Positions 1-12,069 of a DNA stretch of 64,000 bases are shown here, piece by piece; within the stretch, counting starts at the first letter, position 1; every line of letters begins with the position of its first letter. The notes under the pieces are model-generated. The model was not told the DNA's origin. It worked only from the letters and a program-made list of their open reading frames with translations, and searched no databases. Source of the stretch: Dasypus novemcinctus (Eukaryota; Chordata; Mammalia; Cingulata; Dasypodidae); assembly GCF_030445035.2 (NCBI RefSeq), contig NC_080683.1, positions 21,479,528-21,543,527 on the forward strand. Reading direction: 5' to 3'. The position numbers and the translations under genes were made by a program.

Positions 1-1089
1 GGTCATTATATTAGTCTGCCCTCTTGATTTGTTACTCTTTATACCACTTTTTCTTTATTAGAGAAACCATGGTTTTACAGAACAATCATACATAAAATGC
101 AGTATTCCCATATATTACCCTGTTATTAACAATTTGGATTGGTGTGGGATCATTTATTACAAGTGATAATAGAACATTTTTATAATTATACTATTAACTA
201 TAGTCCATGGTTTAACTTAGGTTCACTGTTTGTGTAGTGCAGGGTGATGGATTTCTTAAAAATTTTACTCTGTTACCATTTGTATAATCTAGTATTTTCC
301 CCCTTTTAATCACATTCAGATAAATAATGCAGTACTGTTAAGTGCATTCATAATGTTGGGTTACTACCACCACGTGAACATTTCTATCATTACAAATAGG
401 CACATTTTAGACCTTAACTTCCCATTCCTTATCTCCACCCCAGGCCCTGGTAAACTATATTTTAGATTCTGACTCTACAAGTTTGCTTGTTCTACTTATC
501 TCCAGTCAGTACAATCACACAATATTTTTCCTTTTGTGTCTGGCTTATTTCACTCAACATGATGTCTTCAAGTTTAATCCATGTTGTGGCATGTATCAGA
601 ACTTCAGTCCTTTTTATGGCTGAATAATATTCCATTGTGAGTATATACCACATTTTATTTATCTATTCATGGTCGATGTACATATGGATTGCTTCATCTT
701 TTGGGAATTGTGAATAATGTTGCTATGAACATTGGTGTAGAAATATTTGCTTCCTGCTTTCAAATATTTTGAGTATAATGCCTTTAAGTGGGACTGCCAG
801 TTTATATGGCATTTTGATATTTAGCTTTCTGAGAAACCGCTGTGTCTTGCACAGCAGCTGCACCATTTACATTGCCAAAAGTAATAAATTAGGGTTCTTA
901 TTTCTCCTTCTCCAACACTTACTTTCCATTTTTTTATAGTAGCCCTTCTAATGGATGTGAAAGGCTGTCTCATTATGGTTTTTATTTGCATTTTCCTAAT
1001 GATTAATGATGTTATGCATCTTTACATGTGCTTTCTGACCATTTGTATAACTTCTTTAGAGAGACATCTATTCAAATCTTTTGCCCATT

Positions 1090-1268
1090 TTTTTAAAAAA
1101 AATTTATTTACTTTATTTATTTTTTAAATTTATCTCTTCCCTCCCCAGATGGTTCTCTCATCTGTCTGCTCATTGTTTGCTCGCCTTCTCCATGAGGCTT
1201 CGGGATCCAAACCTGGGACCTCCCATGTGGTTGGCAGTCACCTAACTGGTTGAGCCACATCTGCTTCC
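1090..1268 (-). mobile_element. Old tRNA-headed SINE (DAS-like), minus strand
   Basis: A T-rich stretch at 1,090-1,130 is the complement of an A-rich tail. The right end is the complement of the tRNA-derived head, with text related to the CCCATGTGG and GAGCCACATCTGC part of the other SINEs. It is more diverged than the copies further right, so it is probably an older subfamily. It sits inside L1 ORF2 sequence. Confidence 0.75.
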
Positions 1269-1567
1269 TTTTTGCCTATTTTTAAATTGGGTTGTTTGTA
1301 TTTTTCTTATTAAGTTGAAGGATTTCTTTATATATTCTAGACATGAAACCTTTATCAGATATGTGATTTCTAAATATTTTCTCCCATTCTGTAGGTTGTC
1401 ATTTTACTTTCATGATAAAATCCTTGGAGGTCAAAAGCCTTTAATTTTGATAAGGTACATCATGTATTTTTTTCTTTTGTCGCCTGTGCTTTAGGTGTAA
1501 AGTCTATGAATCCATTACCTAACACAAGGTCCTGAAGGTGCTTTCTTACATTTTCACCTAGGATTTT

Positions 1568-2034
1568 TTTTTTAATTATTTATTTATTTATTTTTTAAAT
1601 TACATTAAAAAAAAATATGAGGTCCCATTCAACCCCACCGCCCCCGCCCCCCACTCCTCCCACAGCAACACTCTCTCCCATCATCATGACACATCCATTG
1701 CACCTGGTAAGTTCATCTCTGAGCATCACTGCGCCCCATAGTCAATGGTCCACATCATAGCCCAGACTCTCTCACGTTCCATCCAGTGGGTCCTGGGGGG
1801 GTCTACAGTGTCCCGTAATTGTCCGTGAAGCACTATCCAGGACAACTCCACGTCCTGAAAACGCCTCCACATCTCATCTCTTCCTCCCGTTCCCCACACC
1901 CAGCAGCCCCCATGGCTACCGTTCCCACACCCATTCCACATTTTCTCTGTGGACATTGGATTGGTTGTGTCCATTGCACACCTATGTCAAGTGAGGGCTT
2001 AGATTCCACATGGGTACTGGATGCACTCCTCCTG
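1568..2034 (-). mobile_element. Retroposon X, 5'-truncated copy with target-site duplication
   Basis: The poly-T start (1,568) followed by the AATGTAACATT-type motif and GAGGTCCC is the complement of the 3' end shared by all X copies in this window. CCTAGGATTTT occurs just before (about 1,558) and again just after (about 2,035), an 11-base target duplication. That points to target-primed, L1-style insertion on the minus strand. L1 sequence continues on both sides. No coding capacity is visible. Confidence 0.85.
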
Positions 2035-2448
2035 CCTAGGATTTTGATATTTCTGGCTTATAGCTCTCTGATCCATTTTGAGTTCATTTTTTGTATAAGG
2101 TAAGATGTAGGGGTCCTCCTTCTTTTTTAAAGATTTTTTTTTTTGCAAATGGAACTCCAGTTTCCCAGCACCATCATTACTAATTGAGTGGTCTTCCCCA
2201 TCTTGCTGATGTGAGGATTGATTTCTGACCTTTCAATTCAATTCCATAAGTCTGTATATTTGTCCTTGTGCCAGTACCATGCTGGTTTGATTATTGTGAC
2301 TTTGTAATAAGTTTAAAGTTTGGGAAGTATGATTCTTCATTCTTCTATTTCAAGATGGCTTTAGCTTGTGGGGCCCCTTACCCTTACATATAAATCTGAT
2401 GATTGGAAATTCCTTTCTGCCCAGAATGTTGGTGAAATTTTATTTTTT

Positions 2449-2524
2449 TAGGAACCAGGGATTGAACCCAAGACCTTATACATGGGAAGCAGGTACTCAG
2501 CCACTGAGCTACATCTGCTCCCCA
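2449..2524 (-). mobile_element. Short tRNA-like SINE fragment
   Basis: On the minus strand this reads as a tRNA-like head: GTAGCTCAGTGG (A-box like) followed about 35 bases later by GGTTCAATCCC (B-box like). The flanks GTTGGTGAAATTTTA and GTTGTTGAGATTTTGA look like an imperfect target duplication. It is distinct from the long DAS copies and may be a related older SINE. Confidence 0.65.
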
Positions 2525-3595
2525 AGGTTGTTGAGATTTTGATGGGGATTGTGTTGAATCTATAAATTACATTGGAGAGAGTTTTCATCTTAATGATATT
2601 TAGTCTTTCAACCCTTGAACACGTAATGTCCTTCCACTCTTTAGGTCTCTTTCATTTCTTTTAGTAATATTTTGTGATTTTCTGTGCACACGTTCTTTAC
2701 ATCCTTGGTTAGATTTATTTCTATATATCTGATTATTTTAATTACTTTTGTGAATGTAATTTTTTTCTTGGTTTCTTCTTCCAATTGCTCCTCGCTTGTA
2801 TAAAGAAACACTACTCATTTTTGGATATTGATCTTGCCACTTTACTGAATTCATTTATTAGCTCTAGGAAATTTGTTGTGGAATTTTTAGGATTATGTAG
2901 GATCATGACACCTGCAAATAGGGAAACTTTTACTTCTTCCTTTCCAATAGGGATGACATTTATTTCTTTTTCTTGCCTAAATGTTTTGGCAAAATTATCC
3001 AGTACAATGTTGAATAACAGTGGTAATCATGGGCATCCTTGCCTTCTTCCTGATCTTAGAGGAAAAAATTTCAGCCTTATATCATTAAGTAGGATATAAG
3101 CTGCAGGGTTTTCATATATGTCCTATATCATTTTGAGGAAGTTTCCTTCTATTCCTAATGTTCTGAGTGTTTTTTAATCAAGAAGGGGTGCTGGATTTTG
3201 TCAAATACATTTTATGCATCAATTGCAATGATCATGCTGTTTTGTTTTAAACCTCATTATGTCAATGTGCTGCATTATGTTAAACCAACCTTGCATACCA
3301 GTAATAAATACTACTTGATCATTTTGGACAATTCTTTTAATATGCTATCGATTTGTTTTTCTAGATTTTGTTGAAGATTTTTTTATCTATATTAATAAGA
3401 GATATTTGTCGTTAGTTTTCCTTTCTTGTGTTATCTTTATCCAGCTTTGATATGAGGGTGATGCCTCAAGAATGAATTAGAAAGTGGTTCCTTTTTCTTA
3501 AATTTTTTGAAAGAGTTTGAGTAAAATTGGTGTTTACTGTTCCTAGAAAGTTTGGTAGAATTCCTCTGTAAAGCCTTCTGATTCTGGAATGGAAT

Positions 3596-5766
3596 TAACA
3601 GTTCTGACTCAAGAACATAGGCAGTGCCTAATAAAAGAAAACAGAGCAGTATGTCAAGCACTCAATATTAATTCATGTAACTGTGGAACTTACTCTTTAA
3701 AGCTTGAAACTATAGGCTACACTAAGCAGAGGGAAAGATAAGAACAGGCAAAACATAGGGCTTTTGGGGACACTGGAATTGCTCTGCATGATATTGCAAA
3801 GACAGATACAGGCCACTATACATTTTGCCAAAACCTATAAAAGTATATGGTGCAAAATGTAAACCATGAAGTAAACCATTGACCATTATAAGTAGGAATG
3901 CTTCAATATTTATTCATCAATTGTAACAAATGTACTATATTTATATAAGATGTTATGAATAGGGGAAAATGTGAGGAGAGGAGATGAGTTTACGGGAATC
4001 CCCTATATTTTCTATGTGACTTTTATGTAACCTAAGCCTTCTTTGAAAATAAAGTGAAAAAAAAAAAGACACTGTGGAAGCATACAGAAGAAATAGTCAA
4101 CATATATAAAAGATAAGAAATCTCACAGTGACAAAAAGGCACAATGCAAAAAAAAAATGTTTTAAATTATTTTTTTGCTTTGTTTTTTGGGTAAGTTTTG
4201 GAATGCAGAAGGTTTGCCTCTGTGGCAGGCAAGGATCGCTGGTGCAGGGTGTTGCTGTTGAGGGGATGTGTGAGGAGGGGTGCACCTTGGACATATCTCT
4301 ATGGAATATGGATGTATTCATGTGGTCATGGGGTATTGTCTTGGTGAGTGGAGCTCACACAATAACTGACAGATTGTTGAAGCCCAATTCTGGGGAGTCC
4401 TACTACTTTCCCTAACAGAGTGGCAAGTACCTCAAGAGCACAAGGACAGTGCCTAGTGAAGGAGGACAGGCCAATACACCAGGCCGTGGTAATGATGCTT
4501 GTACTTATGAACACTGATCTTGTGAAATTGAAACTCAGTCTCCTAATACATATTGCCCAACAGGTAAACCTTCTGAAAATCTTCTCGTTGCTCAAATGTG
4601 GCCTCTCTCAAAGCCAAACAGCATATAAACCATCACCTTCCCCCTAGCATGGCACATGACTCCCAGAGATGAACCTCCCCTGGCATGGAGGGATTATTAC
4701 CAAATGCCAACTAGCAATGCATTTGGAAAAAGACCTTAACCAAAAGGGGAAAATATTAAATACAAATGAGTTTTTATGGCTAAGAGATTTCAAAGTGAGT
4801 CAGGCGGTCATTCCAGAGGTTACACTTATGCACGTCTCAGGAAGTTCTCGCTGACTGCTGTAGTAAACAGTGTCTCAAGCAGGGGGTCTCCTGAGGGCTT
4901 TAGTCATCTAGACATTATAGACAGGGCAGACAGCCCCAAGAAACCATCACCCTGTCAGTGGACCTTTCCTTGGAATATATGATAACCTATCTCTCCAATG
5001 TATCAGAGTTAGACTCATTTATAATTTTCCATACATGGTTCTTCTGCCCCATTTATTTGAACCTATAATTTGTATTATAGCAGTTAAATATTTGTCCCAG
5101 AGGCTTAAGTCTTCTGGCTGTTCATATGTCATTTAAGCCCTGCATCTCAGCAGAGTTGCAGCCAACACCTACTCTCCAGTTCATCAAACTCACCCAGGAC
5201 AACTTACAAAAGATGATGATAGACAGGAGTCATCCCCAAAAAACAGAGAGTATTTACAACTAAAAGCAAGGCAGTTCCATCCATCTGCCCCATAGGATCT
5301 AAAACCCCTCTCAATCAGAAGCAGAGTGGGCATCACCATTCCAAAATCCTCAAGATTGAGGAATGAACAAACATAAGGGAGGGAATGCAACCATTGCTCA
5401 AACTAATCATTTTATTATTCTAGTAACAGAGTAACTTGTAACACTGATATAAAGATAGTGGTCACCAGAAGTTCAGAAGGGAGGGAGAGGGAAGAATAGA
5501 TGTAACATGGGGCATTTTGGGGACACTGGAATTGGTTTGTATGGTACTGCAATGATGGATACAAACCATTACACATTTTGTCAAAACATATAAAATTGTT
5601 CAGTGCAAAGTAAAACCATAATGTAAACTATATGCCATGGTTAATAGCAATGTTTCAATATATAGTCATCAATTGTAACAAATATACCACACTAATGAAA
5701 GATGTTGTTAATGGGAGAAAGTGTGGGAGGGTAGAGGGGAAGGTATATGGGAATCCCCTATATTTT
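3596..5766 (+). mobile_element. Retroposon X, variant 2 (first part)
   Basis: Inserted into the L1. It holds two blocks that each end with the same 3' signature, GGGAATCCCCTATATTTT (about 4,000 and 5,750). The first is followed by AATAAAGTG and an A-run. Block 4,128-4,870 matches the complement of 8,224-7,440, tying this variant to the other X copies, while 4,870-5,440 is specific to this variant. The 3' tail is interrupted at 5,766 and resumes at 8,226. No ORF of note. I do not recognise a named family. Confidence 0.65.
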
Positions 5767-8224
5767 TTTTGTCTTTATTTTTTAATGTTACATTAAAAAA
5801 ATATGAGGTCCCCATATACCCCCCACCCCCCTCACCCCACTCCTCCCCTCATAACAACCTCCTCCATCATCATGAGACATTCATTGCACTTGGTGAATAC
5901 ATCTCTGAGCACCACTGCACACCATAGCCCACACTCTCCCACAGTCCACCCAGTGGGCCATGGGAGGACATACAATGTCCGATAACTGTCCCTGCAGCAC
6001 CACCCAGGACAAATCCAAGCCCTGAACATGCCCCCACATCTCATCTCTTCCTCCCACTCCCTACTCCCAGCAGCCACCATGGCCACTTTCTCCACACCAA
6101 TGCCACATTTTCTTCGATTACTAATCACAATAGTTCATGAATAGAATAACAGTAAGTCCACTCTAATCCATACTTGTTCCTCCATCTTGTGGACCTTGAA
6201 ATGGTTGTGTCCACTCCACATCTATATCAAGAGGGGGCTTAGATTCCACATGGATGCTGGATGCAATTCTCCTGCTTTCAGTTGTAGGCACTCTTGGCTC
6301 CCTGGTATGGTGGTTGACCTTCACCTCCATGTTAGCTGAGTGGGGTAAATCCAATAACCCAGAGCATAGGAGCTGAAGTCTATTGAGGCTCAGGGCCTGG
6401 CTACCACATGGTCAGTCCAGAAATTCAGGTCCCCTGGGTATACATTAAACCCCAGCACCAACTACAGTTCTGGTAAAAGTAACAGGCGAGGCTTGTGAAC
6501 AAAGATCACATCTGAGTCCAGCTCCATCACACAGAAACACAAACTCCAAAGTAGGGCCAACTGACATGGCACTGAATTCCATCTGCCATGACCATAGAAC
6601 CTGTGGGTCTCTGCAGCCCTCAGAAGAACCAATACCTGGGGTTGCATTTACTTTTATCTGTAAAGTAGGTTATTGTTTTAATTTGCCAAATACTGCCAAT
6701 GCAATATACCAGACTTGTGTTGGCTTTTATAATGAGAATTTTATTAGGGGGAAATTTTACAGTTTCTGAGGCTGTGAAATGTCCAAATCAAGGCACCATC
6801 AGAGATGTGTTCTCACCAAAGTCAGCTACTGGTGATCCTAGGGTTCTGCAACATGGTAAACAAGATGGAAGCCAATATCTGCTGAGGTCCCAGCCTTCCC
6901 CTCAAGTCTCACCATCCCCCAGAGCTTGGCTGTGGGCAATCAGACATATGGCTTGTCTCTTTCTGGGTCTCCTCACTCAGCCTCGGTTGCTCTACTTTCT
7001 CTCTGAACCCAGATGTGGGTGATCAGGCATATGGCTGTCTCTCCAGCCTTGAGCTGCTCATGGACCGAGGCTTTTGGGGGCTTCAGCTTTAGCTGCTAGC
7101 CATCTTTGAGTCTTCTCTCTCATATGGAAGAATCAAAATACAGATCCCTTTTTCATGTGTCTCTTCCTCTATGCCTCCTTTTATATAAGGCTCTAGTAAG
7201 AGAGCAGAGACCAACCCTGAATCATGCCTCACTGAAGTAGTCCAATCAAAATTGACCTAATCAAGAGATCTAATCAAGTCCCCTTGGTAGAATCTAATGC
7301 AATCAAAGGTTCTCACATCCACAGGAATGGATTAGTTCAAAGACAAAATCTTTTTCGGAGATTTGCCAAATTCAGACTGTCACAGCTATGTTCACAAAGC
7401 TAGAACCCCTTTTGTTAAGCTCTGATTTACTTCTCCATCCCTCAGAAGAACCAATACCTGGGGTTGTATCTACTTTATCTGTCTCTGGGACTCTGCTCAG
7501 GTGTGCATAAGGGCAACCCCTCTGATACCCTCCTGGCTTTTTTTGGAGACTCATACCATATAAACTCATTTGTCCTTTCCATTTCCCCCTTTTATTCAGG
7601 TCAAAAAGCATTTTTAACTCCTGGTATTATATGTAGACTGAGATATCCTGCTCGTCTGAGTTGACCCTTTTATTCAAGGTCATTTTCTAGTTACATCATC
7701 AGCTGGTACTTGGTAGTAATCCCTTGGTGCCAGGGAGGCTCATCCCCAGGAGTCATGTCCCACACTGGGGGGAAGGCAACACATTTACATGCTGAGTTTG
7801 GCTTTGAGACTGGCCACATTTGAGCAACATGGAGGCTCTCAGGAGGTAACTCTTAGGCACCCTACAGCTTTAGGTCTTGTTCTTATTTCAGGTGCACAGG
7901 CTTACAAGCATAGTAATTAGTATCAAGGGCTCATTGTTGGACCTTCCTTCTTTTTTGGTCTTTGCCATTGTACTTGGGGGATTGTTGCTGTTCCTTTAGG
8001 GACTGTGGTAGAGCTCCCCTGGCTAGAAACTCAGCACTCCCTCAGTTGTTTTTTATAATTGTAACCACTATGAAAATATCCAAACATCTTTATGTACCCT
8101 GGATATATGCCCTGGAGAACTCCCTGCCAACTATGTGTCCCCTGTCAATAACATCCCACACCAGTATTCCTCCCCTGCCATTGTTGAACCTCTCTGTGAT
8201 CCAAAACTTCTTCAAAAATGAAGC
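5767..8224 (-). mobile_element. Retroposon X, long copy nested inside another X copy
   Basis: Starts with the complement of the X 3' end (T-rich, AATGTTACATT, GAGGTCCCCATATACC) and runs in reverse to about 8,224. CCCCTATATTTTT occurs at both ends (about 5,755 and 8,226), a 13-base target duplication that cuts the tail of the host X element. It carries an LTR at 6,674-7,384. A 40-odd-base stretch ending in ATACCTGGGGTTG is present on both sides of that LTR region (about 6,617 and 7,438), so the right flank repeats part of the left. Confidence 0.8.
6674..7384 (-). mobile_element. Solo LTR, MaLR/ERVL type
   Basis: A 711-base block bounded by TG and CA, beginning on the minus strand with TGTGACAGTCTGAATTTGGC. 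The flanks GTTAT and GCTAT are a 5-base duplication with one change, as expected for an ERVL/MaLR LTR. The start resembles the LTRs at 18,212 and 41,849. No internal viral sequence remains. Family placement is by resemblance only. Confidence 0.75.
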
Positions 8225-8225
8225 C

Positions 8226-8283
8226 CCCTATATTTTTGATGTAACATTTATGTAACCTAAAGATTCTTTAAAATTAAGAAAAA
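8226..8283 (+). mobile_element. Retroposon X, variant 2 (tail, resumed)
   Basis: The text from CCCTATATTTTTG through ATGTAACATTTATGTAACC continues the tail broken at 5,766. It ends in an A-rich stretch where L1 sequence restarts. Confidence 0.75.
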
Positions 8284-8980
8284 GAGAGAATTTGTCCATT
8301 TCATCTAAGTTACCTAATTCATTGGCATACAGATGTACATAATGCCCTCTTATAGTCCTTTTCATTTCAGTTGGGTATATACTTATGTCCCCTTTATCTT
8401 TTTTATTTTTGTTATTTACATCCTCTCTTTTATTTTAATTTTTTGCCTAACTAAAGATTTGTCATTTTTATGAATATTTTCAAAGAACTTTCAGTTTGGT
8501 AGATTTTCTCTATTGTTTTTCTATCCTTTATTTCATTTATTTCTATTCTAATCATTGTTATTTTCTTTCTTCTGCTCATTTTTGGATTAGCTTGTACTTC
8601 TTTTCCTAATGCTTTAAGGTTTGAGGTTAGTAATCTGATTTGGAGTCTTTTTTTCTTTTTAATGTAAGTATTTAGAATTATTAATTTCCCTCTTAGCAAT
8701 GCCTTTTCTTTTTTCTTTAAGTTCTATTATCTTGTATTTTCATTCTTACTCACCTAAAGATATTTCCTAATTTTGTTTTTGATTTCCTCTTTAACCCATT
8801 GGTTGTTTAAGAGTATATTTTTAATTTCCACATGTTGGTGAATTATCTATTTCTCCATCTGTTATTGATTTATAGCTTCATTCCATTGTGGTAAGAAAAT
8901 ATACATCGTATGATTTCATTATTTTTGAGTTTATTGAGACTTGCTTTGTTACCTAATATATGGTCTATACTGGAGAATGA

Positions 8981-9205
8981 TCAATGTGCACCCAAGAAGA
9001 ATTTTTGTTCCTTTATTGTTGTGTGAAGTGTTCTATATTTGTCAGTTAAGTCTAGTTGGTTTAGAGTATCGTTGAAGTCTTGTATTCCCTTATTGATCTT
9101 CTTACTAGATGTTCTATTCATTATTGAAAGAGGTGCATTAAAGCCCCCTACTGTTAATGTAGAACTGTCAATTTCTCCCTTCAAATCTGTCAGAATTTGC
9201 TTCAT
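8981..9205 (-). pseudogene. L1 ORF2 endonuclease fragment
   Basis: A 74-residue frame matching the C-terminal part of the L1 endonuclease, the enzyme that nicks target DNA for reverse transcription. The GDFN motif reads GGFN at residues 19-22, losing the acidic residue. The conserved LDLTDKYRTLH stretch follows. The frame stops before the terminal SDH motif. Part of the dead L1 at 8,284-11,096. Confidence 0.75.
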
Positions 9206-9226
9206 ATATATTTTGGAGCTCTGCTG

Positions 9227-9703
9227 TTAGATGCATAGATATTTATAATTGTTAAGCTTTTGCTTATCTGGGAGTGTCTTAATCTCTCTTTCATTTTGGA
9301 AGGAAAGTATTGCTGAATATAAAATTCTTGACTGGCAGTCGTTTTTCTTCAGCTCCTTACATATTTCAACCCACTGGTTTCTTGACTTCGTGTCTTCTGA
9401 TGAGAAATTGCCATTCAGTCTAATTGGGACTTCCTTGTACATAACACAATACTTTTCTCTTGTGGTTTTCAGAACTTGTTCCTTGTATTTTGCTCTTGAT
9501 AGTGTGATTAATATATGGCAGGGTATAGTTTTCTTCATGTTTATCCTGTTTGCTGTTCTCTCAGCTTCTTGGATTTGCATATTCACTTTATTTTCTAAAT
9601 TCTCTGCCATTATTTGCATGTTCATATTATTTTCTAAGTTCTTTGTCATCATTTCTTTAAATATCCCTTCTGCCCCTTTCTTTCTTCCCCTTTTTGGACT
9701 CAC
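9227..9703 (-). pseudogene. L1 ORF1 remnant with C-terminal RNA-binding domain
   Basis: A 158-residue open frame that lines up with the RRM and C-terminal part of L1 ORF1p, the trimeric RNA chaperone that coats L1 RNA. Seen: a REKY motif near residue 83, SRILYSAILSF near residue 126, and EIKTLPDKQKL close to the end, matching the usual order in the ORF1p C-terminal domain. The coiled-coil N-terminus is mostly absent; a repeated LENNMNMQ/LENKVNMQ stretch sits near residues 23-42. The frame starts at an internal methionine and lacks the rest of the protein, so it is a relic. An antisense frame of similar length at 9,249-9,707 is its shadow. Confidence 0.8.
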
Positions 9704-11096
9704 ATAATATATATAGTGATAAACTTGATTTTGTCCCAGAAGTGTCTTAAGCTATTTTTGCTTTTTACAATTCTTTTTCTTTCTGTTCCTCTGCCTAACT
9801 CATTTCAAGTATTTTGCCTTCTAATTTACTGATTATTTCTTCTGCCAACTCCAAACCACTCTTGATACGTTCCTGACAATTTTACATTTCAATTACTGGG
9901 ATCTTCATACCTGGTAATTCTTTTTGGTTCCTTTTCAAAATTTCTCTCTCTTTAATAAGATTCTCATAATGCTCATTCATTGTTTTCTTGATATCCCTTA
10001 GTCCTTTTTCTATTGTTTTCCTTCATCTCCTTGAAAATTATAAGGTTTGTTTTTTTTTTTTCCTTTAAAGGCTTTGTTTGATAAGTCCACATTCTGGTCT
10101 TCTTCATTGTGTTTTCTAATGTTTTATACTCTTCCTTTGAATAGGCCATCATTTCCTGTTTCTTTGTCTTGTACACTGTTGTACACTGTATGTTTTAATG
10201 TTTTAAAATGTTAACTCTGGGATTTATCCCCTAAGATGTCTGTTTCTTGATTTTGTAACTAGCTAATGACATGACAGAGATTTTCCTGAGCTTCTGCCCT
10301 CCTATTAGGTAGGTCTGCCCAAGGCAAATGAAGGGTAAAGGGTTTTCCCTGTCTGTTTGTTAGTTGTTTCAGAGTCCCCCTGTTTTCAGGAGTTTGGTTA
10401 TACCCTCTATCTCAGGAGACAGACCTGACTCTCCCAGGTGTTTGAACACAGAAAGCCTTTCCTCCAGATTGCTTACCTTTAAAGTTTCTTACAGTTATTT
10501 CCTTATCTGAAGGTGCTTTTTCCCAGAGTTCAAATTCTGGGAGAAGGAGCACACTGGGGAGAACTGTTAATGAAGCTGGGGGCACCGATAGGTTCCAGAG
10601 CACCCTCAGGAGGGGACCAGAAGTGATGGGCCAAAAACAATGGCCACCATTGTGGGGGTGTTGTGGGGGGTGTGGTGGGGAGGTGGGTGGCAAGTTGAAA
10701 TAAGAGCTGCCCCCCGGGGCCAGGCCCCCAGTGATCAGAATTTACTAATCAAAAGATTTGCTCAGTGATCAGTCATGTCCATCTCTGGTCTTGGGAAAGA
10801 GGATTTTTATGTCCCTTTCTGTCACGAGTGAGCTTTTGAGGGGCTGGACCTTATCTATGGTGGCTGGCTGGAGAGTTGGGGATGGGCACTAGTAGCCACA
10901 CTACAGATAGTAATTTACTGTTCTTTACTGTAATTTATCAGCTTCTTCCTCCCACTCTTCACTGTGTGCTGTACAGTGTTCTTCTGGCTTCTGGTGTTTC
11001 AAAATAGTTGTATCAGATAATTCCTGTCAGTTTAATAGTTGTTCTGGTGGAAGGACTGAGTCACGGAGCTCCCTTCTCCACTATCTTCCCACAGTC

Positions 11097-12069
11097 TTCT
11101 GTTAACTCTTTTTTCTAAATTTCTTTTTAATACCTTATCAGGTAGAGTCTCTTTCAGAAAAAAGAAACCATGTTTTTTCCACATTCTATTTCCCAGATCT
11201 CTTTTTCACCAATCTTTCAATCTTGCTAATTGCAAGTTTTAAAGATCCAGGAAAACTGCTAGCCACTGCCCTTGAATTGTTGACAATAAAGGAAGATATA
11301 GCTTGAGAGGCAGTGAACACTATGAGATGACATTGCTTTCTTCCTGTACACTAACCACCAGTCACACTACTCTGTTGTTTCCAGGTTGTTTATGAGGGAA
11401 AAAAGAAATAGCAGTGAAATACACATTTGTAAGAAAGGGTCTGATTATTACAGTGTATGCAAGGTAAAGGCACATATAAGGATTTATATTATTTGCATAT
11501 GGCAGAATAAGGCAAAGTTCTAATGTAAATTTTAAGAATCAGTTTGGAGGCAATGTGGCAATGGTGAAGCATAGCTTTTTTCTTTTTTTAGTCTTTCTAA
11601 ACAGGAGTGGAATTATGACCAAATCAGATGCCAGTCATAGTTAAAAAAATCAGATCCTTGTATTATGTAGCTAGATAAATCCTTATGTGAAAGTTGATAT
11701 ATTTCATGGTACATAAGAAAATATTTTAAGGGTTTGTGCTTTATAACTAATTATAAGGAATAATATAAGGGATACAAAGAAAAAAATACTATTCCTAAAG
11801 AGATTACAGTGAACTGAATGTAATGGGTAACTGGATTGAAAATTTTAGTTTCCTTCTGATCCGAAGACTTTCTCATTCTAAAGCAGGAAATACATGTAAT
11901 ATAAAGTTCTTATATTAAAAGTTGTATGTTACTTTCTAAAAGGGACTCATTCTACCTGGTTTAACATAATTTAATTTTTTATCTGATCAGTCTAATAATG
12001 ATATAAATTAGCACTTTATTTATTTAAGAGCTGCTTTGGACCATGTGTCTCCAATTTTTAAAAGTCCTC
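11097..12069. other. Unique non-coding stretch
   Basis: AT-rich sequence beyond the L1 5' end. I see no exon-like frame, RNA gene or repeat that I can name. Confidence 0.5.

Larger units (their letters stand above)
1..3595 (-). mobile_element. LINE-1, 3' UTR and ORF2 part (left half of a split L1)
   Basis: Reads on the minus strand as L1 3' UTR (1 to about 540), then the distal part of ORF2 up into the reverse transcriptase domain. Recognisable antisense L1 text includes GAATAATATTCCATTG near 626. The catalytic FADD motif of the reverse transcriptase falls near 2,900 and reads FAGV, so the catalytic aspartates are lost. Stops and frameshifts throughout show a dead copy. The element breaks near 3,595 and resumes at about 8,284, so this and 8,284-11,096 are one L1. 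Three smaller insertions sit inside it (1,090-1,268; 1,568-2,034; 2,449-2,524). Seen: L1 homology and order. Inferred: single original insertion. Confidence 0.9.
8284..11096 (-). mobile_element. LINE-1, ORF2 start, ORF1 and 5' UTR (right half of the split L1)
   Basis: Minus-strand continuation of the L1 in 1-3,595. Order on the minus strand: 5' UTR (11,096 to about 10,200), ORF1 remnant, then the endonuclease part of ORF2. The 5' end reads GGGAAGATAGTGGAGAAGGG, an L1-like start similar to the one at about 59,168. The endonuclease GDFN motif appears as GGFN within 8,981-9,205. Some tens to hundreds of bases around the 3,595/8,284 junction may be missing. Dead copy. Confidence 0.88.

Noticed and set aside
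5767..8283. Retroposon X as a DNA transposon with terminal inverted repeats
   Set aside because: The two 3' ends look like inverted repeats when copies of opposite orientation abut, but each copy has an A-rich end and target duplications of variable length (8 to 13 bases), which fits L1-type retroposition instead.
9249..9707. 152-residue frame on the plus strand
   Set aside because: Exact antisense of an L1 ORF1 remnant; the homology is on the minus strand.
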